Counted from the stretch's first letter, positions 1 to 9,566 are shown. The stretch is DNA of 64,000 bases from Pseudoalteromonas sp. OOF1S-7 (GCF_022347765.1 NZ_JAKRFZ010000012.1:62001-126000); one strand, 5' to 3'. Made by a program: numbers and translations. The notes: generated by a model from the letters alone, not told the origin.

Positions 1-1289
1 AACTCAAACGGCCCGGTGATGGGCGCTACATCCGGCTCTGTGACCTGAATGCTGATGGGCTGACTGACTGTGGTATTAACCCCGTCATTGACCGATAGTT
101 TGACCGTAAATGTACCGGTTTGATCAAAAACATAAGCAGGGTTTGGCTCGCTGGATGTATTGCCATTGCCAAAATCCCAGCTGTAGGTCAGGGTATCGCC
201 GTCTGGATCAGAAGAGTCACTGCCATCAAAGTTCACTGTTAGAGGGCGCTGGCCCGAGGTCACTGAGGCAGACGCAATGGCCGTTGGCGCACGATTAATA
301 TTGCCGTCTGTCGAGCATAAGCCGCCTAGCGAAGGCGTAGTAGGGGCATCGTTTTCCTGCGCCTTTTGGGCATTAAAGCCAAAGTTTAAGCTCTGGCCCG
401 GATTAATGGTGCCGTTGTAGTTCTCGTTGACAATCTCATAGGGGTTATTGCCACTGTGATTGCCATGCCAGACGCCGGTCAGTTTAGTGTTATCAGCAAA
501 TTCCATCAGGACTTTCCAGCCTGAAATGGCAACGCTTTCGGTGTTGGTGATGGTGACCTTGCCGCGAAAGCCCGAGATCCATTCCTGTTCAACTTCAAAC
601 ACACACTGCGCAGATCCTGGCTGTGCTTCTTCAACAGAGAGCGTGATCGGCGCTGCCTGATAGTCATTGGTGCCGTCGTTGATGGTTAATGACACCTGGT
701 AATCACCCGGCTGCTCAAAGGTATGCTGTGGGTTCATTTCATCTGAGTTTTGGCCGTTACCAAAATCCCACAGGTAGCTCACAGTGTCTGAAGCCGAATT
801 GGCAAGCTCGCTGCTGAACTGGATTGTTGCAGGTGCCGTGGCCTGGATGTCGGACGCGGTAATGGCAACACTGAACTCGTTGCTGTTGTCCTGTGCTGTG
901 CTGTCACATATGCCAGAAAACTTGGGCGTAACGGCGGTTTGCCCGGCCGCTTTTTGCACGTTAAAACCAAAAGACGTTGACGAATTTGGGTTAATCTTTC
1001 GGTTCCAGCTGAGGTTTTCAAACTGATAGGGGTTGCTGCCGCCGAGTTGGGCGCGCCAGGCATTATTGATTGACTCACCCTGATTAAACTCAAGCCCGAC
1101 CGTCCAGCCATCTAAGGCGACGTCGGAATCGTTATGTACTGTGACTTCTGCGGTATAACCGCTTTGCCACTCATTTTTTACCTTGAACTCGCACTGCGCT
1201 GCCAGGCCTGGCATAGCGTGTCCTAAAGCCATTAAACAGAGCCCGACTTTAAAAAGCCGGCGCTGCTTGTTGTATCTATGTTGTCTCAT
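1..1289 (-). CDS. Secreted protein with alternating CBM2-like and PKD domains (C-terminus beyond window)
   Basis: This reading frame is open from an ATG at 1289 down to the left edge, giving about 429 N-terminal residues of a longer protein. It starts with a basic, hydrophobic signal peptide ending near GLAAQ. Two cellulose-binding-type (CBM2-like) modules follow, at about residues 33-130 and 215-310. Both have an opening Cys, a conserved WxxGxxxxVTxxN strand, GWxVxxEF, NPY and INPxxSxxFGFN, and a closing Cys (SGICDS, GGLCST). Each is followed by a PKD-type domain with a YxWDFGNGxxS core. The catalytic part, if any, lies outside the window, so the enzyme class cannot be named. Family knowledge suggests an extracellular polysaccharide-binding enzyme or adhesin. 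The start is supported by the signal peptide. The domain calls are firm; the overall function is open. Confidence 0.85.
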   Translation of the reverse strand, partial: MRQHRYNKQRRLFKVGLCLMALGHAMPGLAAQCEFKVKNEWQSGYTAEVTVHNDSDVALDGWTVGLEFNQGESINNAWRAQLGGSNPYQFENLSWNRKINPNSSTSFGFNVQKAAGQTAVTPKFSGICDSTAQDNSNEFSVAITASDIQATAPATIQFSSELANSASDTVSYLWDFGNGQNSDEMNPQHTFEQPGDYQVSLTINDGTNDYQAAPITLSVEEAQPGSAQCVFEVEQEWISGFRGKVTITNTESVAISGWKVLMEFADNTKLTGVWHGNHSGNNPYEIVNENYNGTINPGQSLNFGFNAQKAQENDAPTTPSLGGLCSTDGNINRAPTAIASASVTSGQRPLTVNFDGSDSSDPDGDTLTYSWDFGNGNTSSEPNPAYVFDQTGTFTVKLSVNDGVNTTVSQPISIQVTEPDVAPITGPFE

Positions 1290-2120
1290 GAGTATTCCCC
1301 AGAGCATTGTCATCTGACATGTTGTTTCCCTGCTGTTCTTCGCTGAATAGGCGGTCGACCAGAATGAACAGGTTTAAATAGCAAGGGCAAGCTCTGGGGT
1401 GAAGGAAGACTGAAAGTAGACGGTATGACAACAGATGTCATAGGCGTGAATGCCAATATGCTACGCAATGCGCATACAAAACAACAGTATGCACACAGTA
1501 CCAATTTCACTTAATACTTGTTCAATTTGAAGGTGTAAATATCACACCAACGGTGTTAAAAATTTTTCATTTAGCTTAGCTAAATATCAAAATTTCGCCG
1601 TGTTATTGATAGTATTTTGTCGCCTCAAAGCGAACATTTATTTAAACGAATTGGTTTTACGTTTCATTTATACTCTTTGGCATTCAGCAACCCCGCTATC
1701 TTAGCAATCACCTTAGACCGGAAGCTTTGCGTCCCTTTCTTTCAAAAGGTTTGCTATTTTAAGCCTGTCTGTGGAAGTTAGCTTAAAATTGCAATAATCA
1801 CAAAGCCGCAACCCCAACTTTCACATTATTTGCACATTTCACCCGGCTACAGGCCGAACGGTTGTCTGATAATTGTTCGTTGTTATTATGAAGTCCTTTA
1901 AATTTAATGATTTATGCTCATTTTTAGAAATGTGCACAATGTGGCTAAATTGTGCAAAGGGGCAGAGGAATGTGTCCTAAATTTGGTCCGGTTATGGTAT
2001 GTTTTCTGTTCGTGATTGGTGGACAATCTTTAAAAAGTCGAACGGCTTATTGTGTGTCAGTGTCGATTTGAAAATAACAAGTACACGGTTTTTGAAACAT
2101 TAAATTTTAAGGAGATTAAC
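1290..2120. other. AT-rich intergenic region, no convincing gene
   Basis: This roughly 830-base gap lies between the divergent CBM2/PKD gene and the SIMPL gene. It must hold promoters for both. I see AT-rich stretches but no clear paired -35/-10 boxes, repeat or RNA gene. Short open frames inside it have no family resemblance and no ribosome site. Confidence 0.5.
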
Positions 2121-2837
2121 GTGAGAGCTTTAATGCTAATTGGATACTTGCTGATGAGTTGGAATGCTATTTCTTCTCCCATTCCGGATTTTCCATTTGT
2201 AACTGTGACTGGAGACAGCTCCCGAAAAGTTACGCCGGACACCGCGGTAGTAGGTATAGAGGTTGTTACTTATTCAGAAAGCGCTGATACAGCTTTTGAA
2301 AAACTGAATAATACGGCTGCCACGCTTCTATCAATATTGGAAAAATATAAGGTGAGTACTGACAATATTACATCGCATCAGCTTGTAAAAGATACGAAGC
2401 GAGCCCGTGAAAATAATGGCTACAGCAAATTGGATATTTTGGGATACGAGTTTACTCAGGTTTTTGAGATCCGGTTAGATAAATTAGGACATTATTCAGA
2501 AATTGCTGATGAGATCAGCAAAATGGATAATGTAAGGGGTCTGAAAAGCGAATTTGATGTATCAAATCGAGAAGAGATTGAAATTGAGCTAATTGGCCTT
2601 GCTGGCAAAAACGCAAAATTGAAGGCAAAAAAAATGGCACTTGGCTTAGATGTTAAATTAGGCTCTGTTTTCGCCATTAATGACACCGGATCATACAAGT
2701 CATTTTTTGCGACCTTTGGTTTGGACAATGACAGAGCCATAGCGTTTGGTATGCCACCCATTGATAGCTCTTTTTTTGTGCCTAAACATATTGAAATATC
2801 AAAAACAATAAACGTTCTCTATAAGTTAACGCCATAA
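2121..2837 (+). CDS. SIMPL-domain (DUF541) periplasmic protein
   Basis: The product is about 238 residues. A signal peptide (around LIGYLLMSWNAISS) is followed by the typical SIMPL-family opening FVTVTGDSSRKVTPDTAVVGIEV. The rest fits the family: a region with TAFEKLNNTAATLLSILEKY, a GYEFTQVFEIRLDKL strand, and AKLKAKKMALGLDVKLG near residues 175-195. The frame is open further upstream, but I chose the GTG at 2121 because GGAG lies 6 bases before it and it places the signal peptide at the N-terminus. SIMPL proteins are periplasmic or membrane-attached and poorly understood; some are linked to oxidative stress. The gene stands alone, with gaps of several hundred bases upstream and about 200 downstream. 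Confidence 0.8.
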   Translation: MRALMLIGYLLMSWNAISSPIPDFPFVTVTGDSSRKVTPDTAVVGIEVVTYSESADTAFEKLNNTAATLLSILEKYKVSTDNITSHQLVKDTKRARENNGYSKLDILGYEFTQVFEIRLDKLGHYSEIADEISKMDNVRGLKSEFDVSNREEIEIELIGLAGKNAKLKAKKMALGLDVKLGSVFAINDTGSYKSFFATFGLDNDRAIAFGMPPIDSSFFVPKHIEISKTINVLYKLTP

Positions 2838-3034
2838 GGTCTGTTTTGATTTGTTTCTCAGATTTGAAATTAGGTTTTGAGTAGTAATACACAGCTAGCC
2901 ATGTGAACCCTTTTTAGATTGCAACTGGCACTTAAACGCTTAGATGTCACATATAAACCCTAAATGTTTTATTTGGTTGGTGTGATATTTGCTCTGTTTT
3001 TCATAGGGTTTACTAATAGCAAGGAGCTGACGCT

Positions 3035-3397
3035 ATGCAACTACCACGTAATGTGATGGATATTTATTTTGGTTACAACTTCCGGGTTGGTGATGTAAAT
3101 GGGACCAAGGAGATTATTGTTGAGTTTGAGCAAATTGCCCAAAATGCCTCTTCTGCCGAGGAGAGAGAACGTTATGCGCAGGCGGCAAAAAAGCTAAAAA
3201 CAGAAGTGTTGCCACAGATGCAAAAAGAGATGGAGCAGCTGAGCAAGCAGCTTGGGCTGAAAGGAGGCCAATTAGGTGAAGCCGTGGACCTAAATGGAGA
3301 CTCGCTGCCATATCTGGCCGTTAAAAAGGATCAACAGAAGAGATTGTCTATGATAACACCCTATGAAACTGGCCGTTTCTATCACAATAAAGCCTAG
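3035..3397 (+). CDS. Small hypothetical protein
   Basis: This 120-residue protein has no signal peptide or membrane segment, and I do not recognise a family. The middle (about residues 30-75) is strongly helical and charged, with EERERYAQAAKKLKTEVLPQMQKEMEQLSKQLG, suggesting a coiled coil. The C-terminus contains DLNGDSLPYLAVKKDQQ. The start is well supported: AAGGAG lies 8 bases before the ATG. It is followed by a hairpin and then by the convergent tail-sheath gene. A link to the sheath gene is possible from position but not shown by the sequence. Confidence 0.65.
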   Translation: MQLPRNVMDIYFGYNFRVGDVNGTKEIIVEFEQIAQNASSAEERERYAQAAKKLKTEVLPQMQKEMEQLSKQLGLKGGQLGEAVDLNGDSLPYLAVKKDQQKRLSMITPYETGRFYHNKA

Positions 3398-3415
3398 AAC
3401 ATGGACTTTGTAAAG

Positions 3416-3437
3416 GGGGTTGCCAGTTGGCAGCCCC
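3416..3437. terminator. Hairpin between convergent genes
   Basis: GGGGTTGCC and GGCAGCCCC form a 9-bp stem with one G-T pair and an AGTT loop. There is no clear T-run after it on either strand, so termination is likely only from its position between two converging genes. Confidence 0.4.
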
Positions 3438-3540
3438 GCTGCAGAAGCGCACAGTCACTCTAATGCAAGCTAATCTGAGATTGGCTTGACTAACTTCCCT
3501 CAAACTTGGGTGTTTGGCTCAATATCCAAAGTAACGGTCA

Positions 3541-5118
3541 TTAACCCGGTTTACCCATTTCCTGCTCAAACTCGATCACAATAAACTCTGCCGGGCGCAG
3601 AACGGCTAATTTAACCCTCACTCTTAAAATACCGTTGAGTATATGGTCGCTGGTCATGGTTGAGCCTAAACCACATTCGACCTGAAATGCGTCTGCTGGT
3701 TGTGAGCCTTGCAATCCCCCTTCTTTCCAGACGCCAGTCAGAAAGCTGCTGATTTCGCTTTTTATTGCAGCCCAGGTGTTAGAATCGTTTGGCTCAAATG
3801 CATAGGCACGAATAGCCTGATTGCAGGACTGTTCAATAAAGGTCACAGTACGGCGTACTGGAATATAGCGCCAGTCTTGTGAGTTGCCATCTAAGGTGCG
3901 CGCTCCCCAAACAAGAATGCCCTGGCCGTTGAAAAAGCGAATGGCATTAATAGATTTGCCCGTGAGGGCGTCAACGTTTAGATTCTCCTGCTGAGAATCT
4001 GTCAGCCTAATGGGTAAAGATACTGCACCCACAATAGACGTATTCGCCGGCGCATGCCAGACACCCATTTGGTTATCATTCACCGTATAAACACCGGCCA
4101 TACCGCCACTGGGTGGCAGTACATTGGCGTCTTGCAGAACATGCGAGATAATTTGTGAATAGGTCTGAGAGGCACTTAGCAGCGCTGCATGGTACTGCGA
4201 TGTGGTCATGGACCCATCATTTTGAATCACTTTGGCGATGATCTCTTCTGCCGCTGCGTTTGGTGCTGATGCCGGGCTGAGTAATGCCTGTAATTGTAAA
4301 AGGTCGCCACCACACAGGCTGGTATAGTTAATTTCATCAGTTTGCATCAGGGTGGTGCCAACAAAGGGGTAGTATGCCGCGCCGTAATTAAGGCCGTTTG
4401 GGCCCGTATTGTTTCTGAAGGTTTCGATATCTTGCGTATAGGTGATGGGGTCTGGTGCTTTGCCGCCTATAATGTCGAACAGACAGATGGCGGATTGCAT
4501 TTCAGCCGCTAGCTGCAACATGCTTTGCATCAGCTGACCGTTTTCGGGCACGGACAGTAAGGTTGCCTCCGGGCAAATATATATGGTGGGTTCTTGTTCG
4601 TTCTCTAGTAGCGATAAACCAGCCTGCAAATCATCCAGTTTTACATTCGGATTAACTATCTGAGCGTCGATATCATCCGGCTTGCCTGCACTGTTACCAT
4701 GGATGCCGACAGACACAATATAGGCGTCCCCACCGCCATTTTCGTAGAACCAGCGTACACTATTGTATAAATAATAAATGCTAGTGGGGTCCGGCACAAC
4801 TGAGTAGTAGCGCCCTGCAATGGTCAGGTAATCGCTGGTGTCGGGCTTTTGCTCAGACTCTATCAAATAGTATTCAGGGTGATATTGCACGCTAGGAGCT
4901 GCTGGCGGCGGCGGGTTTTCCTTCATATAAATTGCCTGAAACTCAGCAAAAGACGTAATTTTTTGCGCCTTGTTTAAATACGACTTGCCTTCGTACTCGG
5001 CATCTGGTGTGTAACCAACAAATGCCGGCACTGCTGTTGCTACCGGAACAACAGAGTTAGGAAAAGCATTTACTTCATCAATGTAAACGCCAGGAGTTTT
5101 AATGTTTGAAGTGACCAT
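3541..5118 (-). CDS. Phage/contractile-injection-system tail sheath protein
   Basis: The 525-residue product has the family signature at its N-terminus (TPGVYIDEVNAFPNSV, then VPAFVGYT at about residues 29-36). It also has the conserved C-terminal sheath domain: ILVWGARTLDGNSQDWRYIPVRR, then FLTGVWKEGGLQG and an FxVECG strand, ending in FIVIEFEQ. The N- and C-terminal extensions that link neighbouring sheath subunits are both present, so the gene appears intact. Sheath proteins form the contractile outer tube of myophage tails and of extracellular injection systems; the style here is closer to eCIS/Afp/Pvc sheaths than to P2 FI, which is my impression only. No tube, baseplate, spike or AAA+ gene is present on either side, so the gene is an orphan in this window. 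Confidence 0.85.
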   Translation of the reverse strand: MVTSNIKTPGVYIDEVNAFPNSVVPVATAVPAFVGYTPDAEYEGKSYLNKAQKITSFAEFQAIYMKENPPPPAAPSVQYHPEYYLIESEQKPDTSDYLTIAGRYYSVVPDPTSIYYLYNSVRWFYENGGGDAYIVSVGIHGNSAGKPDDIDAQIVNPNVKLDDLQAGLSLLENEQEPTIYICPEATLLSVPENGQLMQSMLQLAAEMQSAICLFDIIGGKAPDPITYTQDIETFRNNTGPNGLNYGAAYYPFVGTTLMQTDEINYTSLCGGDLLQLQALLSPASAPNAAAEEIIAKVIQNDGSMTTSQYHAALLSASQTYSQIISHVLQDANVLPPSGGMAGVYTVNDNQMGVWHAPANTSIVGAVSLPIRLTDSQQENLNVDALTGKSINAIRFFNGQGILVWGARTLDGNSQDWRYIPVRRTVTFIEQSCNQAIRAYAFEPNDSNTWAAIKSEISSFLTGVWKEGGLQGSQPADAFQVECGLGSTMTSDHILNGILRVRVKLAVLRPAEFIVIEFEQEMGKPG

Positions 5119-5504
5119 AGCAATATTTGCCTCTTATTCCTGTATGGCTGAATAATTCACTGTCCCTGGTATTAGCGAAGTGAAACTGTTAACCTGTTTT
5201 ACACCATAATAGTTGATGCTAGTAATGATGCGTTTTTTGCGCTCGTTCCTGTGACGGACTAACTCTGCCGTCTCAAATGGAACAGCGTCTGAATTAGTCT
5301 CTGTTAGACTATACTCGACTCAATTCAACGACCAAAGCTGTCAGGATCAATAAATGCGCAAGTTAGGTATCTTGTGCGGCGTTTATTGAACGATTAAATT
5401 GGTTTCTTATCTCCAGTCGTGACTTTTCACAAAGGTTTGCACCGTTCATACGTCTGCGCTATGTTACTGAACAGTCATTAAGGAACTTACAATTAATTGA
5501 TATC
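5119..5504. other. Intergenic region between divergent sheath and methyltransferase genes
   Basis: About 390 bases that should contain both divergent promoters. I see no strong repeat, RNA gene or paired promoter boxes. The methyltransferase start has no close ribosome site: AAGGA occurs about 20 bases upstream, which is too far. Confidence 0.4.
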
Positions 5505-6290
5505 ATGGATTATTTAAGCATTAATAAATCAGCCTGGGATAACCGAACCAAAGTACACGTGGCATCAGAGTTTTACGATGTTGCCGGATTTAAGGCCGGG
5601 CAATGCTCATTGAATCCGGTTGAACGGGCACAGGTGGGTGTTGTGAAAGGCAAGTCTTTGCTGCACCTGCAGTGTCATTTTGGCCAGGATACCTTGTCCT
5701 GGGCGCGATTGGGCGCCGACGTGACCGGGGTGGATCTATCTGAAAATGCTATAGCACAGGCGAATAGCCTTAAAGATGCACTTGGTCTCAAAGCCCGGTT
5801 TATCGAAAGTGATGTGGTCCAGTTCGGTCGCAATAATACACGCCAGTTTGATATTGTGTTTACCTCTTATGGGGTATTGTGTTGGTTGCCTGATCTAACC
5901 GCATGGGCAAATACCGTGGCCAGCGCACTTAAAGCAGGTGGTGTGTTCCATCTGGTTGAGTTCCATCCTATTAACGACTTGCTGGCAGGCTATGCCTACT
6001 TCCCTCATGGTACGCCGGATGTTGAGCAGGAGGGGACTTATACTGAAAACTGCGATGGCACCAAAAGTACCACAGTGACCTGGACCCACTCGGTCAGTGA
6101 TGTGATCAACGCGTTGATCACATCAGGCCTGAACATTGAGCTCTTTGAGGAGCACCCCTATAGCCCATACGATTGCTATGAAGGACTGGAGTATGTACCG
6201 GAGCTTGGGTATCACAAACTGCACCAAGGGCAGTGGGTACCTATGCTGTACTCGATTAAGGCCAGTAAAAGCCAGCGCCCAGATTATTAG
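5505..6290 (+). CDS. Class I SAM-dependent methyltransferase
   Basis: The 261-residue protein carries a Rossmann methyltransferase fold. Motif I is present in a modified form, LLHLQCHFGQDTLSWARLGADVTGVDLSE (about residues 51-80), where Q-C-H-F-G-Q replaces the usual D-x-G-x-G. Motif II/III follows as FDIVFTSYGVLCWLPDLTAW and ALKAGGVFHLVEFHP. The C-terminal part (TYTENCDGTKSTTVTWTHS) is seen in a family of uncharacterised bacterial methyltransferases of this size. The substrate is unknown. It converges on the next gene, with only 6 bases between stops. The protein family is secure, the substrate is not. Confidence 0.8.
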   Translation: MDYLSINKSAWDNRTKVHVASEFYDVAGFKAGQCSLNPVERAQVGVVKGKSLLHLQCHFGQDTLSWARLGADVTGVDLSENAIAQANSLKDALGLKARFIESDVVQFGRNNTRQFDIVFTSYGVLCWLPDLTAWANTVASALKAGGVFHLVEFHPINDLLAGYAYFPHGTPDVEQEGTYTENCDGTKSTTVTWTHSVSDVINALITSGLNIELFEEHPYSPYDCYEGLEYVPELGYHKLHQGQWVPMLYSIKASKSQRPDY

Positions 6291-6296
6291 TCCGTT

Positions 6297-6659
6297 TTAT
6301 TGTTGTGGCCTAAACCGGTTGCGCTCCCAAACCCAGCATAACAGCAAGGTCACTAAACCACAGGCATAGGTGATATACAAAGGCAGTGACGTATTCGCAT
6401 CTTCGGCATACATAAATACCTCTGACATCACCCCGGCCACTACTGCACCAATCACCAACCAGGCTGCGGCACAGTACAATTTATGCCCGGGCGCACTCAT
6501 ATAACCTGAAAGCACCACACAAGCCGCTGCCACACCGCCTATTACCGGCTTTTTCCACCAGCCGGTGTATTCGGCCAGTATACCAGCCAGCGTTGCTGAA
6601 GCGATAAAGGTCACGACTACAATAACAATTGAAAGTAATAGCTTAAGTGCGTGCTGCAT
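6297..6659 (-). CDS. Small integral membrane protein, unknown function
   Basis: The 120-residue product is mostly hydrophobic and should span the membrane four times: about residues 5-29, 37-55, 62-82 and 93-112. It ends in a charged WERNRFRPQQ tail. AGGAC lies just upstream of the ATG. I recognise no family or catalytic motif. It is monocistronic and converges with the methyltransferase gene. Confidence 0.65.
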   Translation of the reverse strand: MQHALKLLLSIVIVVVTFIASATLAGILAEYTGWWKKPVIGGVAAACVVLSGYMSAPGHKLYCAAAWLVIGAVVAGVMSEVFMYAEDANTSLPLYITYACGLVTLLLCWVWERNRFRPQQ

Positions 6660-6830
6660 AGCCTGTCCTGTTCATACATTAAACACTATGTAGGATAGTC
6701 TACCACCATCATAGTGCTAATCTTTGCTTTCTTTTTATCTGGTTATCGGCACCTTGGAGAAGTGGGGTTGTGAAATAAACGGATATGTGTATTTAAGCCT
6801 GGGTGGTACTTGTGTATGGCAGAGTCAATT

Positions 6831-6861
6831 CAGAGGTCGCTGATAATAGAAGCGACCTCTG
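6831..6861 (-). terminator. Perfect 11-bp hairpin downstream of the lipase-like operon
   Basis: CAGAGGTCGCT and AGCGACCTCTG pair without mismatch around a 9-base loop. It lies about 75 bases past the end of the minus-strand operon 6936-9233. No uridine tract follows it, so it could be a terminator or an mRNA 3'-end stabiliser. Confidence 0.45.
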
Positions 6862-6935
6862 AGAATGACACCGGTTCATCGAGAGTATACTATCATTGTA
6901 GATAAAATGATTTTGTTCTCTTAACTGTGGTTCGG

Positions 6936-7862
6936 CTAGATGTTTGGATCAATTTTAATATTGAACAGGACGGTGTCACCGCTTTCTTTAAACACTTCAT
7001 ACTCTAGCCATTGGTTGTCTAACATAGTGTGTATGAAAGTAAAGGTATGAAATGATCCTTTTGTGACGAGGGCATTCTTTATAAGGGTATCTGATTGCCA
7101 CACTTTAATGCGTAAAGTTCCATCACTGCCTGCTTTGTTATATATGGTAAAGCGTTTAGGTGCATTGATCCCCATCCCCACTTTTCGATGCTTGTTTACT
7201 GCGGTCACACCAAGTCCATCAGTAATATAACCATGCAGGTCATCAGGAGTTCTACTATGAAAGCCTGAATGATCAGCGCGTAAAGGCTCAGTATTTGAAA
7301 TACGGCAATCTGTCCCTTGATCGCTAATTTTAATTAGTTTTTTGACCTTGGCTGTATTTTTCATAAAAGCAATGAAACGCTCTTTAGAGTCCATATTCAT
7401 TGCAGTAACATATCGAATTTTGTCTCTACCTTTGGTATTCATACAATGAGTCGCTTTTTGTACTTCCAGGTACGAATATAATACCTGGTGCGGCACCATT
7501 TGCCCTTCTTCCAGATGAGCCAGCGCTGGAGAACTGGGAGCCGAGACTATTTTTCGAGCATATGCCGCCGCATGATATAAATAGCCTCGTGCAGTTCGAT
7601 TTAGAGGATATTGTTGGGCGATATATCTTTCAATATCATCACGAACACCATCATCATCAGAGTCTATACTGCCTAAGCTACCATCGTCCTGCGGTGCTGG
7701 AGGCAGGTTTTTTGCAAATACAACTGGAATAGGTGCAAAAATTCCACCAGTAGTAATGGGGACTATCCCGCCTACATTACCTTTCTCTATGTCCGAAATA
7801 TTTACTGCAAAACATAAATGGGGTAACAGGCCGAGCAAAAAAAGTAAAAATAGATTTTTCAT
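6936..7862 (-). CDS. Secreted protein with a calcium-binding-like aspartate repeat
   Basis: The 308-residue protein has a clear signal peptide (MKNLFLLFLLGLLPHLCFA). A short DSDDDGVRDDIE motif at about residues 68-79 resembles a thrombospondin type 3/EF-hand-like calcium-binding loop. The rest is not recognised; the C-terminal third (from about residue 225) looks like a beta-rich domain. It starts 9 bases after the upstream lipase-like gene ends, so the two are almost certainly cotranscribed, and it may be a partner or chaperone of that enzyme. That role is inference from position only. Confidence 0.7.
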   Translation of the reverse strand: MKNLFLLFLLGLLPHLCFAVNISDIEKGNVGGIVPITTGGIFAPIPVVFAKNLPPAPQDDGSLGSIDSDDDGVRDDIERYIAQQYPLNRTARGYLYHAAAYARKIVSAPSSPALAHLEEGQMVPHQVLYSYLEVQKATHCMNTKGRDKIRYVTAMNMDSKERFIAFMKNTAKVKKLIKISDQGTDCRISNTEPLRADHSGFHSRTPDDLHGYITDGLGVTAVNKHRKVGMGINAPKRFTIYNKAGSDGTLRIKVWQSDTLIKNALVTKGSFHTFTFIHTMLDNQWLEYEVFKESGDTVLFNIKIDPNI

Positions 7863-7871
7863 ATTTGATCC

Positions 7872-9233
7872 TTAATAGACACACGAAAGTGTTGCTCTCC
7901 AATTTACTGAATATGCAGCATCGTCAGTTGCTAAGTGTCTAACCCCAAGGGTAAAGTTCCCATCATTTTTGGGGTTATAATAAAACTCGTTTGATTCGGA
8001 AAATGTGTTATTTAAAATGCCTTTTTTATAAACATGGGAATACTTTCCAAACTTCCAATTGAACTGTACATTGTTATAAAGCTTGGATGGACTTGCACCC
8101 CAAACTTCTAATACCAAATTGAATTTAGTCCCTACCGGGGGCCAAAATGTTCGTTTGTAGCCACTGAACGTATCATTTGTAGTGTGGGAAGGTAAATGCT
8201 CTTCAAATCCACTAAATGTGACGGAGTAATTTTCTCCATTGTGTAAGCATGATGAAGGGGGGATAGTCCCGCCATCGTCTTCATTTTCTTTCTGTGCTTC
8301 CATTTTTTCAAAAGCGTCAATCACATCTTGTCGAATTTTCTCTTTAGATTCGAGGTGGCCGATGGATACAGGATCCTGCCTTATGTAGGTTTCACCTAAT
8401 CCATGCCCGGTTTTATCCTCAAAAAATGGAATTGTGATATTTGCGGCTCTGGGTTCCTGGCTTGCAGGTTTTGCTACACGTATCGCATTCATGACGCGAT
8501 CATTTGTATTGGTGGTGTGTGGTCCACCTCCACTTGTTGATACCGCTGGCGTAGCGACAGAAACGAGCTCAAGGTGTCTGAGAAAAGTGTCTCCATATCT
8601 TCTGGCTATTTCATTATAGGTGAAGTTCGCGTAGAAATTCCCCTGAGAGTGAGCCAAAATTACAACATTGAAACCTGAATTTATATAATTGATTGTTGTT
8701 TTAATCATTGATTCAAGGTCTTTATCGGTCGGCTGACTATATTCGTCTATCAAGCTTGCAGTAAATGCTGAAAGGTCGAGGAGTGCGCCGCCTAAACTGT
8801 AGTAAGCTGCCCTTTCCCAAAAGTCTGACTCGGAGATATGAGGTTCATCTTGTTGTTTCTGAGAAATCACTTCCGCGAATTGATCAACAAAAAATTCATT
8901 TTCATTGGAGACATGTTCAAACACATCGAATTGATAACTCATGGCACTTTTAATTGCGGGCGTGTTTATATCGAGTGCTTTGTTTCCTGTCAGCATGCCA
9001 TTGAAGTAGAGTAATGCACGCTCGCGCTGACTGCTACCTTCCTTACCGGTTGCTGCTTTGGTGCGGAGACTGAATTCTGAGGTATCTGTACGTTCTATAG
9101 GTCTGTCAGGGCCAAACTGAATGTCACTGGGTTTGAGAAATATATGCTCGGGAGGGGCTTCGCTTGCATTGACTGACAATGCAGAAAAAAGCATAAGCAT
9201 ACTGCTTCTGGTGATTAATTTCTTTTTATTCAT
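7872..9233 (-). CDS. Secreted alpha/beta-hydrolase (lipase-like)
   Basis: From the ATG at 9233 the protein has 453 residues with a signal peptide ending near SVNASEA. The nucleophile elbow is at about residues 192-198 (VVILAHSQGNF), preceded by a strand and followed by a helix, as in lipases; the first Gly of G-x-S-x-G is Ala. The C-terminal part after about residue 325 is a separate Cys-containing beta-rich domain. An in-frame ATG at 9245 exists, but AAGGA would then touch the start codon, whereas it lies 12 bases before the ATG at 9233; the choice is not certain. It is the first gene of a two-gene operon. Substrate unknown: lipid or ester hydrolysis is inferred from the fold. Confidence 0.7.
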   Translation of the reverse strand: MNKKKLITRSSMLMLFSALSVNASEAPPEHIFLKPSDIQFGPDRPIERTDTSEFSLRTKAATGKEGSSQRERALLYFNGMLTGNKALDINTPAIKSAMSYQFDVFEHVSNENEFFVDQFAEVISQKQQDEPHISESDFWERAAYYSLGGALLDLSAFTASLIDEYSQPTDKDLESMIKTTINYINSGFNVVILAHSQGNFYANFTYNEIARRYGDTFLRHLELVSVATPAVSTSGGGPHTTNTNDRVMNAIRVAKPASQEPRAANITIPFFEDKTGHGLGETYIRQDPVSIGHLESKEKIRQDVIDAFEKMEAQKENEDDGGTIPPSSCLHNGENYSVTFSGFEEHLPSHTTNDTFSGYKRTFWPPVGTKFNLVLEVWGASPSKLYNNVQFNWKFGKYSHVYKKGILNNTFSESNEFYYNPKNDGNFTLGVRHLATDDAAYSVNWRATLSCVY

Positions 9234-9498
9234 CGTAATGAACATTCCTTTTTATTATGATAAAAATAGATTATCAAAAAGTGCTTTTGTAAAGTAGTTT
9301 TATTCTAAATTTTTTCGGTTAATAATTTGATGTGTAAAGGAGCCTGTGGTGCTAATAAACAAGAAGATTATTCTTTTTAGTGTAATAGTGTCACTATTGA
9401 GCGGGCGTGACTACTTTTTCCGTGAGAATATTGTATAACTAGTTTTGCCCATTTTAGCACAGCAGGAATAACGTAGTGCCTCGTTCTACCTTCTTATC

Positions 9499-9566
9499 TG
9501 TCTCAATTCAACCCCTGTCTCAATTTCGACACATCTGTTTGTTTCACCTGTGTCAAAAGCGGCACA
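9499..9566 (+). promoter_or_regulatory. Two dyads: candidate upstream activator sites for the sigma-54 regulator
   Basis: Two matching palindromes of the form TGTSTC-N6-GRCACA lie at 9516-9533 and 9549-9566. Their centres are 33 bases apart, about three helical turns. A third half-site, TGTCTC, is at 9499-9504. They sit 70-140 bases upstream of a sigma-54 promoter, as expected for binding sites of an NtrC-type activator. Such an activator is encoded in the same operon at 14243-15625. The link is inferred. Confidence 0.6.
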
